This document shows, piece after piece, positions 16,601-24,073 of a stretch of 64,000 nt of DNA (position 1 is its first letter; each line of letters starts with the position of its first letter). This stretch comes from Actinoplanes lobatus. Lineage in GTDB: Bacteria > Actinomycetota > Actinomycetes > Mycobacteriales > Micromonosporaceae. The notes under the pieces are model-generated. The model had not been told where the DNA came from. It ran no database searches and was given only the letters and a program-made list of their open reading frames with translations. The position numbers were made by a program, and so were the translations under genes. The DNA lies in NCBI RefSeq assembly GCF_014205215.1, contig NZ_JACHNC010000001.1:3539001-3603000 (forward strand), read 5' to 3'.

Positions 16601-16820
16601 GGATCGCGGCCGCACCAGCACGCAGCGCCAGGGCCAAGGTTCGCTCCACGCTGGTTCGCAGCGTGGATAGCGCACCGAGCCGTCGCACGGCCCAGTCGGG
16701 GGCGTCGAGGCCCTCGGCGAGGCGCTGGGTGACCTGCTCCAGGACGGCCTGCTCAGCAGCCCGGTACAGGTCGACGGTCTCCCGGACGATCTCCTCGATC
16801 TGCTCCGGGTCGACCGCCAT
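13617..16820 (-). CDS. Minor head protein fused to three ADP-ribosyltransferase-like domains
   Basis: 1067 residues, far longer than the usual 300-450 for this head family. Residues 1-390 are a Minor_capsid/Mu-F-like protein with CERC (233-236) and HPNCRH (283-288). Residues ~395-465 are a Glu/Arg coiled coil. Residues ~475-640 look PARP-like (LWHTVSSSE, later GIGLYLSTD). Residues ~675-848 and ~880-1067 are two tandem R-S-E transferase domains: R742 / STS 770-772 / ExE 814-816, and R963 / STT 993-995 / ExE 1036-1038. The two share the ending DHGVVDGVRRLDV, so they arose by duplication. Such proteins can be carried in the head and injected to modify host proteins, as T4 Alt does; targets here are unknown. 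Confidence 0.85.
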   Translation of the reverse strand: MAVDPEQIEEIVRETVDLYRAAEQAVLEQVTQRLAEGLDAPDWAVRRLGALSTLRTSVERTLALALRAGAAAIRTALAAAYRAGSASALFGIPARLLPRDPDAARAPAVLAEIPRASVLHNLAAALVQDIGERSQNVLRDVLDAYRRVIAQATAASVAGGITRREASQMAWARFVDRGLTSFRDVSGRRWRLTSYVEMALRTVTARAAVQGQTDRQQRLGLDLVIVSNVAGECERCRPYEGGILRIGPGPTGDVTVPHQITGEPVDIEIRATVEAARRNGFQHPNCRHSLRAYLPGVTKLPPQPTADPEGDLARQRQRAIERNIRRWKEREQAALTPEAKAGAKARVRKWQNEMREHLKANPALKRLSYREQIGAGNLPPTRASSPAPAEAALNVLADKARQAQAEQERLAKETAERERAEAAERERAEQARREQEAREKAEREREAREQEERERQERKEQEEKASLTPEDGRPVTWPKLWHTVSSSEVAASVRRNGLLVGDGSTNGAHYGIGLYLSTDKHAADRYFNGMHDAEDRDEMMFTAQARVQNPFRVDMDPDESNGPSVLLAKMVEVGLAEPGERLSPQEITARMRAAGYDSIYIHQPVMDPVWGDDVGGSQLVVFDAADVKLTDEVGAGENALPPLPGSESAGPEADQATQPVADERAEKEAILAAAPLGLRRSSGPKLKKAQEEALLAYGGAFYTSINGALRGGPTVDELDELIAKIDSAMAASPLSRDVTVWRGIGSGRIFGDRVTGDLTGFAWREDAYASTSASPKLADLFARQRRHEGVTGTLMRITVPGGTGAVEVSGVDAESELLLQHGLQLEVTKDHGVVDGVRRLDVTVVPAPETSIDRDDSTVSGEQAAAQEQTFDERLATATAGKDALAAAPLNLVRKKTAPGAQLTAPQRSALNDYKKMAYATINAVLRGTTDHPSAVASATPKIDAIDSAMADSALTSDVLIYRGLGSVRQFFGRDRAAEDLTGAEWHELAYVSTTTAEQTAVKFGGGSASKGDGLVLRILAPKGTGGVTLSAAGYESEILLERGRSYRVVADHGVVDGVRRLDVEML

Positions 16821-16823
16821 CGC

Positions 16824-18443
16824 CTACTCCTCGGGGTCCTCCGCCTGGCCGTCCTCGTCCTGGTCGTCGCCGGGCTGCTGGCCAGCGTGAGCGCCGAGTG
16901 TGTCCTCGACGCTGATGGCGGCCTGCTGGTCGTCCTTGATCCGCGCCACCTCCTCGTCCACCTGGTCGTCGTCCCAGTCGGGGTGGACCATGCGCACGCT
17001 GGTCTCGATGGAGATGGCGGAGGCTGCGTTGAGCAGCTGCACGACGCGGGCGATGGTCTCCGGGCCCTCGCTGACCGAGTCGCCGAACTCGACGGATGGT
17101 CGCTCCGGTGTGACCGCGGCGGCGAGGCTCCAGGCCTGCTCGTACTCCAGGAGGAGCTCCACGGCCTGGGCGATGCCGGGACGCCACGCGCCGGAGATCC
17201 GGTTGCCGCGGGTGGTGAAGCTCATCCGCTCGCGGGCTTGGACTTCGGTGGCGGTCTGGGCGGAGACCCCGTCGTCCCCGCCCAGAGTCTGCGCGGATAG
17301 GCCTGCGTGCCGGAGTGCCTGCTCGACGAGGGCATCCGCGGTCTCTTTGTGCTCCTGCCAGCGGATGTTGAACTGGTGCGCCGAAATCTGCTGGGTGAGG
17401 CTGGCGTCGCTCTTGATCATGGTGTTGACGCTGGACCAGACCTCGCGGTCGGCGTCGAAGGTAGCGCCTTGGCCTCGGCCGTTGGACTGGAGCATGTGTT
17501 CCGGGACGACGAGCCGGCCTTTGGCGAGGCGGACGTCCCTCATCCAGCTGGTCCACACCTCGTCGAGGTTGTCGAAGATCGGCTCATTGCCGTCGAAGTC
17601 CGACCTGCCCAGGTATTTCAGCCCGGCGATGGTGCGCCACTGTCGCTGTGGCCCGGCGTTCGGGATCCGCACCACGTCGAGCCGGTCCAAGCCGGTCGGC
17701 TCGGCGCCGTCGGCGTCGACCAGGTCCGCCAGGTGAGCGCTCGCGGTGTACTCGGCCAACGGGACGACGCGGCCGAGCTTGTCCGCGGTGCCCTCGTAGA
17801 CGGCATGCACGATCCGTCCGGCCCCGTTCACCACCTCGTGGTGTTCGAGGAGTCGGACGACGCGATCCCGGTCCTGGGCAAGGACGGACCAGAACGTGAC
17901 TTCCAGGAGCCGGCCCCAGCGGATGACCGGGATCGCGCCGTCGGCATGCACCGTCGCCAGGAAGGCGCGGTCGCTGTAGACCTCCGGGTCCCGGACGGGG
18001 CGGAGGTAGACGTCGCCGAGCGCGCTCGCGGCTTCGGCGGCGTGGAGGAGCAGGGTGTGGAGGCCGTCCTCCGCGAGCTGCTCCAGGCGCTCCTGCACTG
18101 CGGCGGTCTCGGAGGTGATGGCCGGGGGCTCGGAGAAGATCAGGTCCGCAGCGGTGCGCGCCAGATCCGCAGGCAGCGGGATGTGCAGCCGGCCGTCCCG
18201 GGCGCCGGTCGGGGGCGGGCTGCCCCACAGCCAGCGGGAGATGGTGCCAACAAGACCGCCCGCGTACTGGCTGGACCGGGCCCGCTGGGAGGGTGGGAGG
18301 GATTGGCCAGAGGCGTCGCGCCAGCGGTAGACGGCGCGCAGCTTGTCGGCGGACCCGTCCAGCCAGGCATCCCAGTCGCGGTATGCGCTGTAGGCGGGGG
18401 CGTACTCGACGGGGGGCCAGGCGCCTTCGGTGGGGATCGGCAC
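16824..18443 (-). CDS. Portal protein
   Basis: 539 residues from the GTG at 18443, which has AAGGAGG four bases upstream. The protein has the SPP1 gp6-like portal layout: an N-terminal WDAWLDGSADKL helix, a central beta region, a long helix before the crown (QQISAHQFNIRWQEHKETAD), and the acidic C-terminus. It forms the dodecameric DNA gate at one capsid vertex. Upstream of the minor head protein gene as expected. Confidence 0.85.
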   Translation of the reverse strand: MPIPTEGAWPPVEYAPAYSAYRDWDAWLDGSADKLRAVYRWRDASGQSLPPSQRARSSQYAGGLVGTISRWLWGSPPPTGARDGRLHIPLPADLARTAADLIFSEPPAITSETAAVQERLEQLAEDGLHTLLLHAAEAASALGDVYLRPVRDPEVYSDRAFLATVHADGAIPVIRWGRLLEVTFWSVLAQDRDRVVRLLEHHEVVNGAGRIVHAVYEGTADKLGRVVPLAEYTASAHLADLVDADGAEPTGLDRLDVVRIPNAGPQRQWRTIAGLKYLGRSDFDGNEPIFDNLDEVWTSWMRDVRLAKGRLVVPEHMLQSNGRGQGATFDADREVWSSVNTMIKSDASLTQQISAHQFNIRWQEHKETADALVEQALRHAGLSAQTLGGDDGVSAQTATEVQARERMSFTTRGNRISGAWRPGIAQAVELLLEYEQAWSLAAAVTPERPSVEFGDSVSEGPETIARVVQLLNAASAISIETSVRMVHPDWDDDQVDEEVARIKDDQQAAISVEDTLGAHAGQQPGDDQDEDGQAEDPEE

Positions 18444-18519
18444 CGGGCCTCCTTCGGGTGATGCGGCGTGGGGTGCGCGGTCCGGCCGCACATACGAAGG
18501 CCGAGGGCCTACAACCTGG

Positions 18520-18628
18520 TGGGGTGGGCGGGAGTCGAACCCGCGACCTCCAGCCCCTTCGCCCCGGCGATACAGCGCGCACTCGCGCCGGGGTCTGGCT
18601 GGCGCTCTACCGTCTGAGCTACCTCCCC
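18520..18628 (-). tRNA. tRNA-like gene with 36-nt insertion in the anticodon loop
   Basis: Read on the minus strand it has a seven-base acceptor stem (one A-A mismatch), TA at 8-9, a GCTC/GAGC D stem, CCAGC/GCTGG anticodon stem, five-base variable region, and a perfect GCGGG/CCCGC T stem with TTCGACT loop. The anticodon loop is 43 nt, not 7, and the extra sequence folds into a CCCCGGCG/CGCCGGGG hairpin. No U33 or readable anticodon is present. It is probably a damaged or repurposed tRNA; no self-splicing intron would be this short. Confidence 0.6.
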
Positions 18629-18698
18629 ATGGCCGCCGGTCCTCACCGCGCCGCTGTAGGGCGCGACTCGCCTGGACTGCGGCGAGGACCGGCGGAGA

Positions 18699-18902
18699 TC
18701 AAACGCGTTTGCGCGGGTCGATGACCTTGCCGGTGAGGATGTACTCCTCGAACGCCTTCGCGTCCTCCAGCACCAGCAGGCCGAGTGCCCCGGGCGGGAC
18801 GTCGGAGCCGGTGTGGATGTGCGCGGCAATGAGCAGGGCGGCGGCGCGCACCTCGTCCGGTTCGTCGGCGGCGAGCTGGCTGGCCTCTTTGAGCAGGTCC
18901 AC
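18699..18902 (-). CDS. Small phage protein, function unknown
   Basis: 67 residues from a GTG start, helical with hydrophobic segment AAALLIAAHIHTGSDVPPGALG. Three bases downstream of the Acb2-like gene, so it is co-transcribed with it. A partner role is possible but not shown. Confidence 0.5.
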   Translation of the reverse strand: MDLLKEASQLAADEPDEVRAAALLIAAHIHTGSDVPPGALGLLVLEDAKAFEEYILTGKVIDPRKRV

Positions 18903-18905
18903 GGG

Positions 18906-19127
18906 CTACTCCTGGTCCGGCTGGCGGGCGATGGCGGCGTTGCCCCAGAACATGACCTGCTCCAGGTTGGTGATCGCCAGCGCCTTCTCCCGGCCCTCCG
19001 GCAGCAGCGCGTTGAGGTGGTCGGCCAGGTCGCCACACGCCACCCGCACGCTGACGTGCGCGTCCTGCCGCTCCGGTGTGGTGGCCGGGTGGAAGGCGAA
19101 CCGGCGGGCCAGATCAGACGAGTCCAC
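18906..19127 (-). CDS. acb2: Acb2-like anti-CBASS cyclic-nucleotide sponge
   Basis: 73 residues, GTG start with AGGAG five bases upstream. The sequence carries the Acb2/Tad1 helical hairpin pattern: RRFAFHPATTPERQDAHVSV near the N-terminus, then LADHLNALLPEGREKALAITNLEQVMFWGNAAIAR, which is the family signature (shown here by key residues LPEGREKAL, TNLEQ and WGNAAIAR). Known Acb2 proteins form hexamers that sequester CBASS cyclic-nucleotide signals and so block that defence. It lies beside the terminase genes in the late region. Family match is firm by eye; the ligand range is inference. Confidence 0.8.
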   Translation of the reverse strand: MDSSDLARRFAFHPATTPERQDAHVSVRVACGDLADHLNALLPEGREKALAITNLEQVMFWGNAAIARQPDQE

Positions 19128-19329
19128 GAAGGCTCCTATTTAGGATCTTGAGGCTGATGCCGGCCTGCTTGGCCAGCCGTTTGACCTCGGTGGTCGGGTA
19201 TCGGCGGTGGCCGCCCGGCGTGACCACGGCGGACAACCGTTTCTCCTGCTGCCACCGCCACACGGTCTTCGGGGCGACGCCGAACACCGAGGCAACCTCG
19301 GCAGGTTTTAAGAGCGGGGGTGCGGGCAT
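19114..19329 (-). CDS. BldC-like MerR-family DNA-binding protein
   Basis: 71 residues with a single MerR/excisionase-type HTH (LLKPAEVASVFGVAPKTVWRWQQE) followed by the wing GGHRRYPTTEV, the BldC-type pattern. No effector domain. It overlaps the Acb2-like gene by 14 bases and is 15 bases below the TerL stop. In phages such proteins regulate late genes or act as excision factors; which applies here is not clear. Confidence 0.8.
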   Translation of the reverse strand: MPAPPLLKPAEVASVFGVAPKTVWRWQQEKRLSAVVTPGGHRRYPTTEVKRLAKQAGISLKILNRSLRGLV

Positions 19330-19344
19330 CGGGGGCTCCTCGGG

Positions 19345-20628
19345 TCAGGCTGCGGCGAGCACGCCCGGCATCTCCCGGATCAGCGGCCGCCACAGCACCT
19401 CGGGCGTCTTGATCGCGTACCGGCCGGCGTCCATCGAGTGGTCCATGAGCTTGATCGGCTTGTCCTCGCCTTTGAGGGCCGCGTCTGGGTCCCAGACGTA
19501 GCCGGGGCACTCCTGGATCCAGCCCTCGCACGACTCATGCACCCGGAGCAGGCCTTCGGCGAGGAGGGAGGCGACGAGGCGGATGCCGTCCTCGACCGCG
19601 TTGTCTGCGTTGGTCGGCGTCAACCCGTCGTGGAACAGCTGGCGATTGAACGAGGCGGCGGACGGGTCGACGCACACCCAGTCAGGCCAGATCCGCAACT
19701 GCTCCAGCCACTCCCGCAGCCTGGCCGAATACTGGGCATCGGTGAGCTGCCGCATCTGCTTCTTCGAGTCCCAGCGCCACTCCCGCGCCAGGTAGAGCAG
19801 CCCGTCGTCGCCGACGCCGAGGATGAGGCCGGCGAACGGATTGACCGTCCCGTAGTCGATGCCGAGGCTCACCCATCGGCGGATCGGGGGCAGCGTCTTC
19901 ACGACGTGCACAGCCGGATCCCACGACTCGTAGATGGCTCCTTCGGCCATCACCCACAGACCGAGGATGTTCCGCTTGAAGTACAACCCCTTGTACTGCC
20001 GGTGATACCTGTCCTTGACCTTCTGCGACAGGACTGGGTTGTCGTCGAGCAGGAACTTCAGCACGTACCAGTCGCCGGCCAGCTCACCGCCCGGCTGAGC
20101 ACGGTCGATGCCTTCGGTCTTCAAGAAGTGCATCGGGTTGTCGGGGTTGGTGTTGCCGAAGATCTGGCTGCCGTCGACGGAGCAGCGGCCGAGGAGCTGC
20201 TCGTGGAACGGTTGCTGCATCAGTGACCATTCATCGACGTACGCGCCGCGGCAAGTCATTCCGCGGAGGCGTTCCTCGCTGCTGGCGTCGTTGAAGGTGA
20301 TTACCTCGACGGTCTCGCCGAGGATCTTCGCCGTGGACGCGCCCCGCGTGTAGCTGGTGGCCTTGGCCAGCGGCCCGAACAGCCTGGTGTCCCGGAGCGG
20401 GTTGAAGATGTTGCGGACCGCAGTGTCATACGTCTTCGCCGTGACCAGCAGATCCCCGGTGGTCGGGGTCTTCGGGTCGCCGATGAACATCAGCCAGCGC
20501 AGCAGCCCCGACGCGGTCTTGCCGGACCGGATGGCGCCCTCGGCGAGGTTGACGAACCGGTCCGACTCGACGAGGTACTGGATCTGCTTCTCGGAGACCG
20601 GCAGCTCACGCAGGTCGAGCTTGGTCAC
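19345..20628 (-). CDS. terL: Terminase large subunit
   Basis: 427 residues from a GTG that overlaps the TerS stop (GTGA). Walker A-like RSGKTASG at ~36-43, Walker B/ Glu around CRGAYVDEWSLM (~130), and the RNase-H-type nuclease beginning SLGIDYGTVNPFAG (~255) are all visible. The protein packages DNA into the prohead and cuts concatemers. Confidence 0.95.
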   Translation of the reverse strand: MTKLDLRELPVSEKQIQYLVESDRFVNLAEGAIRSGKTASGLLRWLMFIGDPKTPTTGDLLVTAKTYDTAVRNIFNPLRDTRLFGPLAKATSYTRGASTAKILGETVEVITFNDASSEERLRGMTCRGAYVDEWSLMQQPFHEQLLGRCSVDGSQIFGNTNPDNPMHFLKTEGIDRAQPGGELAGDWYVLKFLLDDNPVLSQKVKDRYHRQYKGLYFKRNILGLWVMAEGAIYESWDPAVHVVKTLPPIRRWVSLGIDYGTVNPFAGLILGVGDDGLLYLAREWRWDSKKQMRQLTDAQYSARLREWLEQLRIWPDWVCVDPSAASFNRQLFHDGLTPTNADNAVEDGIRLVASLLAEGLLRVHESCEGWIQECPGYVWDPDAALKGEDKPIKLMDHSMDAGRYAIKTPEVLWRPLIREMPGVLAAA

Positions 20629-21128
20629 GTGTCGCGGCCGGCGAACAGCTTGGACAGGCCCTCACGCAGGTCGGTGAGCATGCTCTTGTCGTCGGCGTTG
20701 CCGGTGTCGCGGTCGTGGTCCTCCAGGCGCAGGCTCTTGTCGATCGCCGTGGCCGCCGCTTGGACCAGGTCGCGTTGGTCGCGTGCGTCGGGCAGGTCGA
20801 GCATGCCGGTGAGCAGATCGCCCTCGTTGCTGAGCCGCCACACCTTGTACGGCTTGTTGGCCCGGTCGAGGAGGCGTTCGGCCTCGTCGAGGAGGCGGTG
20901 CATGAGGGCGACACGGCGGGCTTTGGCGTCAACGATGCGGGCTTCGGTGGCTTCGGCGACCAGGAACCGATCGAACGATAGGCCCATCAAGGCGGCGTGG
21001 CGGGCGACGGAGGTTTTGCCTCGCCCGATCTCGCGGGCGATCGCGGCGCAGGAGAGGCCGTCGCTGTGGAGGGCGAAGATCCGGTCCCGCTCCTGCTGGG
21101 TGATGGGTTTGTATCGTCCGCCTGCCAT
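20625..21128 (-). CDS. terS: Terminase small subunit
   Basis: 167 residues. An N-terminal HTH (LSCAAIAREIGRGKTSVARHAALMG) for pac/cos recognition is followed by helices suited to ring formation (MHRLLDEAERLLDRANK). Start ATG at 21128. It overlaps TerL by four bases. Confidence 0.85.
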   Translation of the reverse strand: MAGGRYKPITQQERDRIFALHSDGLSCAAIAREIGRGKTSVARHAALMGLSFDRFLVAEATEARIVDAKARRVALMHRLLDEAERLLDRANKPYKVWRLSNEGDLLTGMLDLPDARDQRDLVQAAATAIDKSLRLEDHDRDTGNADDKSMLTDLREGLSKLFAGRDT

Positions 21129-21465
21129 GGGTGCCTGCCTTGGGGTGCGGGCCGGGCCTTGCCGGCGGCGCGCGCGACCGGCCTTGCGGTGCGCTGGGGA
21201 TATGACCGGGCGCCTGCGTGGTGGCCGCCCGGTATTTGTTGATCATCGGTGTGTTGGGCGTAGGCGCGTCCACGCCAGCCATGCCCTCGGAGTTCTGTGG
21301 TGCAGGGTGGCGCCCGCGCCTGACCCCCTGCCAGCGGAGCGGGCGCCTACCCTGTGCCGTCTCTCGTGCGCAGCCCCGCAGCCCCTGGAGACGGCAGCAG
21401 CCCACCGCGCGCGACGCGATGGGCTGCCAAGAATGGGGAGGTTTGCCGTTTCGGGCAGAGTCTTC
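21129..21465. other. Intergenic region between early and late operons
   Basis: About 337 bases without a convincing gene. It separates the early chain from TerS, so the late promoter should lie here, but I cannot point to a certain -10/-35. It holds one terminator-like hairpin. Confidence 0.5.
21397..21427 (-). terminator. Putative early-operon terminator hairpin
   Basis: GCAGCCCA/TGGGCTGC 8-bp stem around a 15-base GC-rich loop, about 40 bases past the stop of the last early gene. No clear T-tract, as is common in actinobacteria. Confidence 0.5.
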
Positions 21466-21717
21466 CTACTGCGTTGAAACGGTCAACGCGATGGTAGCGC
21501 GTGATCGTCCGATGTCACGCGTTCGGCGTTCCTCCTCAACTGCGGCGTCGAGGGGGTACATGCGGATGCCGCGGCCTGGGCCGGGGATGAGTGCGCTGGG
21601 GATGCGTTTGCGGCGTGCCCAGGTGCGGACGGTGTCGGGGCGGATGTGGGCACCGAGCTGCTCAGCGATCTCTTCGGCGGTGCCCCAGGGTTCGCGGGTG
21701 ACCGGGTGCGGGATCAT
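21466..21717 (-). CDS. HTH protein, excisionase/MerR-like
   Basis: 83 residues starting at the ATG in an ATGA overlap with the DUF6221 gene. Contains an HTH (GTAEEIAEQLGAHIRPDTVRTW) and a basic wing (ARRKRIPSALIPGPGRGIRMYP). Last gene of the early chain; may act as an excision or late-gene regulator (inference). Confidence 0.7.
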   Translation of the reverse strand: MIPHPVTREPWGTAEEIAEQLGAHIRPDTVRTWARRKRIPSALIPGPGRGIRMYPLDAAVEEERRTRDIGRSRATIALTVSTQ

Positions 21718-22070
21718 GGCCGCCATTCCTCGCGGTACTCCGGGTGGCTGGCGTACGGCAGGGCGAGCGTCTTGACCAGGTAATCGCCGCCGATCGCCCA
21801 GGGCTCGTCGTTGGCGACCAGGCGGGATGTGCCGGTGCCGGTGGCGCCGACGAGACACTCCAGCAGCCGTCGCTTGGCCTCGACCTCGGCACGCCACCGC
21901 TTGGAACTGACGAAGATGTCCACACCCGCGAGCCAGTTGGGCGGATGGCCTTGGAAGATCGGCGCGGTCTGAACCCTGCTCTCCTCCCGCTCCATGGCCG
22001 TGATCTTGCGCTCGTCCTCGTTGAGCCGGACGCGCAGGAACGCGACCAGGGCGGGCACGTCGGCGGTCAT
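21714..22070 (-). CDS. DUF6221-family phage protein
   Basis: 118 residues from the ATG at 22070 (ATGA overlap). The opening LVAFLRVRLNEDERK, central EVEAKRRLLECLVG and ending LALPYASHPEYREEW match the pattern of DUF6221 proteins that abound in actinophages and their prophages. Function unknown. Confidence 0.7.
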   Translation of the reverse strand: MTADVPALVAFLRVRLNEDERKITAMEREESRVQTAPIFQGHPPNWLAGVDIFVSSKRWRAEVEAKRRLLECLVGATGTGTSRLVANDEPWAIGGDYLVKTLALPYASHPEYREEWRP

Positions 22071-22837
22071 GCTGCCAGTCCCATCGTTCGTACTCCGGCA
22101 GCGATCGACACGGCAAGGCCGGAGTCGGGGGCCCAGATGTGTCGTACGCCGCGCTCCTGGACGTCCATCCCGCACGGGCAGGCCTCGCCGATGCACATGC
22201 ACGCGGCAGCACACACCACCGTCCACCGGCCCGAGTCCGGCGCCGACGTCTGGATGCGCAACCGGCGGCGGTCGCATGCCGGGCACGGCGGGGCCAGCGG
22301 CGGGGCCAGCAGATCGGCATCCAACCCGGCGTACGCGCGGACCTGCTGGTCGGCGTCGTCCAGGAGCAGCCGGACCGCCTCCGCCAGATGCGGAACGGTC
22401 ACAGGCAGCACAGTCGAGATCCACGTCCAGCGTGCGTCCCGCGTGATCCCCCAGGCGTCCAGCACGCGGTGCCAGTGGCCGGTCCAGGCGAGCAGCCGGT
22501 TCCGGTGGTGGTGGTAGGCGAGCATCGTGTGGACGTCGACGAGGACCTGGTAGAGGTCGCGTTCGAGGTCGGCGAGGCCTGGAGCGTCCCCGGGCGCCGC
22601 GCTGCCGGCGGACGGCTTCAGCCCGCGCAGGGAGCCGGCCGCCCGTTCGGCCTTCTCGGCACGAAGCAGCTCGTCGTGCCGTGCCAGTGAGGCGAGTGAG
22701 CGGGGGCGGGCTTCGGCGGGGCCGAGTTGTGGGCGGCGGATGAGGAGGGCGTCGCGGTGTTCGTCGAGGTGGCGGAGTGCGGCGCGGAGGGACCAGAGGG
22801 CGGCTTGGGCGTGGAGCTGGTGCGGATGCTGGATCAC
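22067..22837 (-). CDS. Hypothetical phage protein with C-terminal zinc-ribbon-like motif
   Basis: 256 residues, GTG start overlapping the upstream stop. Mostly helical N-terminal two thirds (LYQVLVDVHTMLAYHHH), then CPACDRRRLRI at ~200 and CMCIGEACPCG at ~230, a pattern that could coordinate zinc. No recognised enzyme motif. Confidence 0.6.
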   Translation of the reverse strand: MIQHPHQLHAQAALWSLRAALRHLDEHRDALLIRRPQLGPAEARPRSLASLARHDELLRAEKAERAAGSLRGLKPSAGSAAPGDAPGLADLERDLYQVLVDVHTMLAYHHHRNRLLAWTGHWHRVLDAWGITRDARWTWISTVLPVTVPHLAEAVRLLLDDADQQVRAYAGLDADLLAPPLAPPCPACDRRRLRIQTSAPDSGRWTVVCAAACMCIGEACPCGMDVQERGVRHIWAPDSGLAVSIAAGVRTMGLAA

Positions 22838-23076
22838 TGCCTGCTCCCGTCGCCGGGTGGGAATCCGTGTTCGTCAAGCCAGCGGTCGGACTCCTCGCAG
22901 CGGAAGTGCGGCAGCACCTTGCCGTGTTCGGCGCACCTGCTTCGTTGGGCGATCCCGTAACCACGAGCGGCCAGCTGTTTCTCGATCCGGGCCGCGAACT
23001 CCCGGGGTGTCGGAACCGGCAGGCCGTAGGACGCCTCGATGGCGTCTACCAGCGCATCGGTTGCTTGGGCGGTCAT
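22834..23076 (-). CDS. Hypothetical phage protein
   Basis: 80 residues; an N-terminal helix (DALVDAIEASYGLPVPTPREFAARI) and a Cys/His segment (CAEHGKVLPHFRC) near the end. ATGA/GTGA overlaps on both sides. Confidence 0.6.
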   Translation of the reverse strand: MTAQATDALVDAIEASYGLPVPTPREFAARIEKQLAARGYGIAQRSRCAEHGKVLPHFRCEESDRWLDEHGFPPGDGSRQ

Positions 23077-23324
23077 GAGTCACCGCCTGTGGTGAGCTGC
23101 GGCGACACGTCGTCGCAGCCGCAGGTGGGGGTATGACGGTCGCCGTGTTTGCCGTCCTGGCCGAGCGGCCGGTGCCGGTCACACTCGTCGATCAGGCGCT
23201 GGAGCCGGAGCACGTGCTCACGGGTGCGGTCAGGATCGAGTCCCGAGGCACCGATCCTGGTCTGGGCGACGCACAGCGTCTCGCGCAGCATCTTCGGGCT
23301 GTCGGGGATCTCGTAGCTGGTCAT
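23073..23324 (-). CDS. Hypothetical phage protein
   Basis: 83 residues from the ATG at 23324, with GGGAG six bases upstream; a longer upstream reading would overlap noncoding sequence. Helical middle (REHVLRLQRLIDECDRH) and a HTPTCGCDD tail. Confidence 0.55.
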   Translation of the reverse strand: MTSYEIPDSPKMLRETLCVAQTRIGASGLDPDRTREHVLRLQRLIDECDRHRPLGQDGKHGDRHTPTCGCDDVSPQLTTGGDS

Positions 23325-23376
23325 TGGGTGCTCCCGGGTGTGGTGGGCCGCCGGGCGGCAGCGGCCCACAGACGGA

Positions 23377-23694
23377 CTACTGGGGTGGGGTGGCGGTGTT
23401 CGCGTCGATGTGGTCGAGCAGCTGGTCGCGGGCCCCGATGTACTCGCCGCCGTATGTCGCGCCACAGGTGCACTCGACGGTGTACGCGTTCATGTAGTGG
23501 CTCCATCGGGGACCGTCGCCGACCATGCGGTGCTCGAACGGCGGCAGCTTCGGCGTGACGTCGTAGTCGCGCTCGACCAGGGCGAGCACGGCGGCCAGGC
23601 CGCGAAGCACGTCCTCCTTCGAAGCGAACTCGCCACCGCAGGCGTCACCGGCGTCGAACAGCGCCTCATACATCTCGTCGGTCGGCTCGATCAC
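23377..23694 (-). CDS. Hypothetical phage protein with CxC motif
   Basis: 105 residues from a GTG in a GTGA overlap. Opens IEPTDEMYEALFDAGDACGG; carries VECTCGATYGG near the C-terminus. Followed by a 52-base gap, one of the few in the operon. Confidence 0.6.
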   Translation of the reverse strand: MIEPTDEMYEALFDAGDACGGEFASKEDVLRGLAAVLALVERDYDVTPKLPPFEHRMVGDGPRWSHYMNAYTVECTCGATYGGEYIGARDQLLDHIDANTATPPQ

Positions 23695-23969
23695 GACGGC
23701 TCCGAGTCGAACAGGGCGGTAAGACGGCGGCGTGCCTTGCACACCGTGCAGATCTCCTCGGTCGCCCGGGCGAGGTGGAAGTGCGGTTGTGGCTCACCGA
23801 GTACGGCCAGGACGTCGGCGGCGAGCGGGGCGAGCCCGGCCACGATGCCGCGCTCGACCGCCTCGCGGATGTCGTCGCCGGCGGTGCCAGCGAGGCCGGT
23901 GCCCTCCAGCTGGTAGCGGACGGCGTTGACCATGCGGGCGAGCATGATGCGGCGGATGTTGTCGGTCAC
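23691..23969 (-). CDS. Hypothetical phage protein with C-terminal CxxC
   Basis: 92 residues, GTG start. Helical, with EEICTVCKARRR near the end. Overlaps neighbours on both sides by four bases. Confidence 0.6.
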   Translation of the reverse strand: MTDNIRRIMLARMVNAVRYQLEGTGLAGTAGDDIREAVERGIVAGLAPLAADVLAVLGEPQPHFHLARATEEICTVCKARRRLTALFDSEPS

Positions 23970-24073
23970 CAGATCCTCCAGAGCAGGCCAAGGGCGATCA
24001 GGGCGGTGGCGATGAGGACCATGCCGGCGTGGAAGGGGCCGAGGTCGGTGTGGACGGCCAGTGCGTCGATCAC
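23966..24073 (-). CDS. Single-span small membrane protein
   Basis: 35 residues, GTG start in a GTGA overlap with the Lsr2-like gene. One hydrophobic segment (GMVLIATALIALGLLW) ends in RIW. Too short for most gene finders, but the start and stop overlaps on both sides argue that it is translated. Confidence 0.5.
   Translation of the reverse strand: MIDALAVHTDLGPFHAGMVLIATALIALGLLWRIW

Noticed and set aside
19114..19329. BldC-like protein as the prophage excisionase
   Set aside because: Position beside terminase, far from any integrase, and strong BldC-type sequence make a regulator at least as likely; left undecided.
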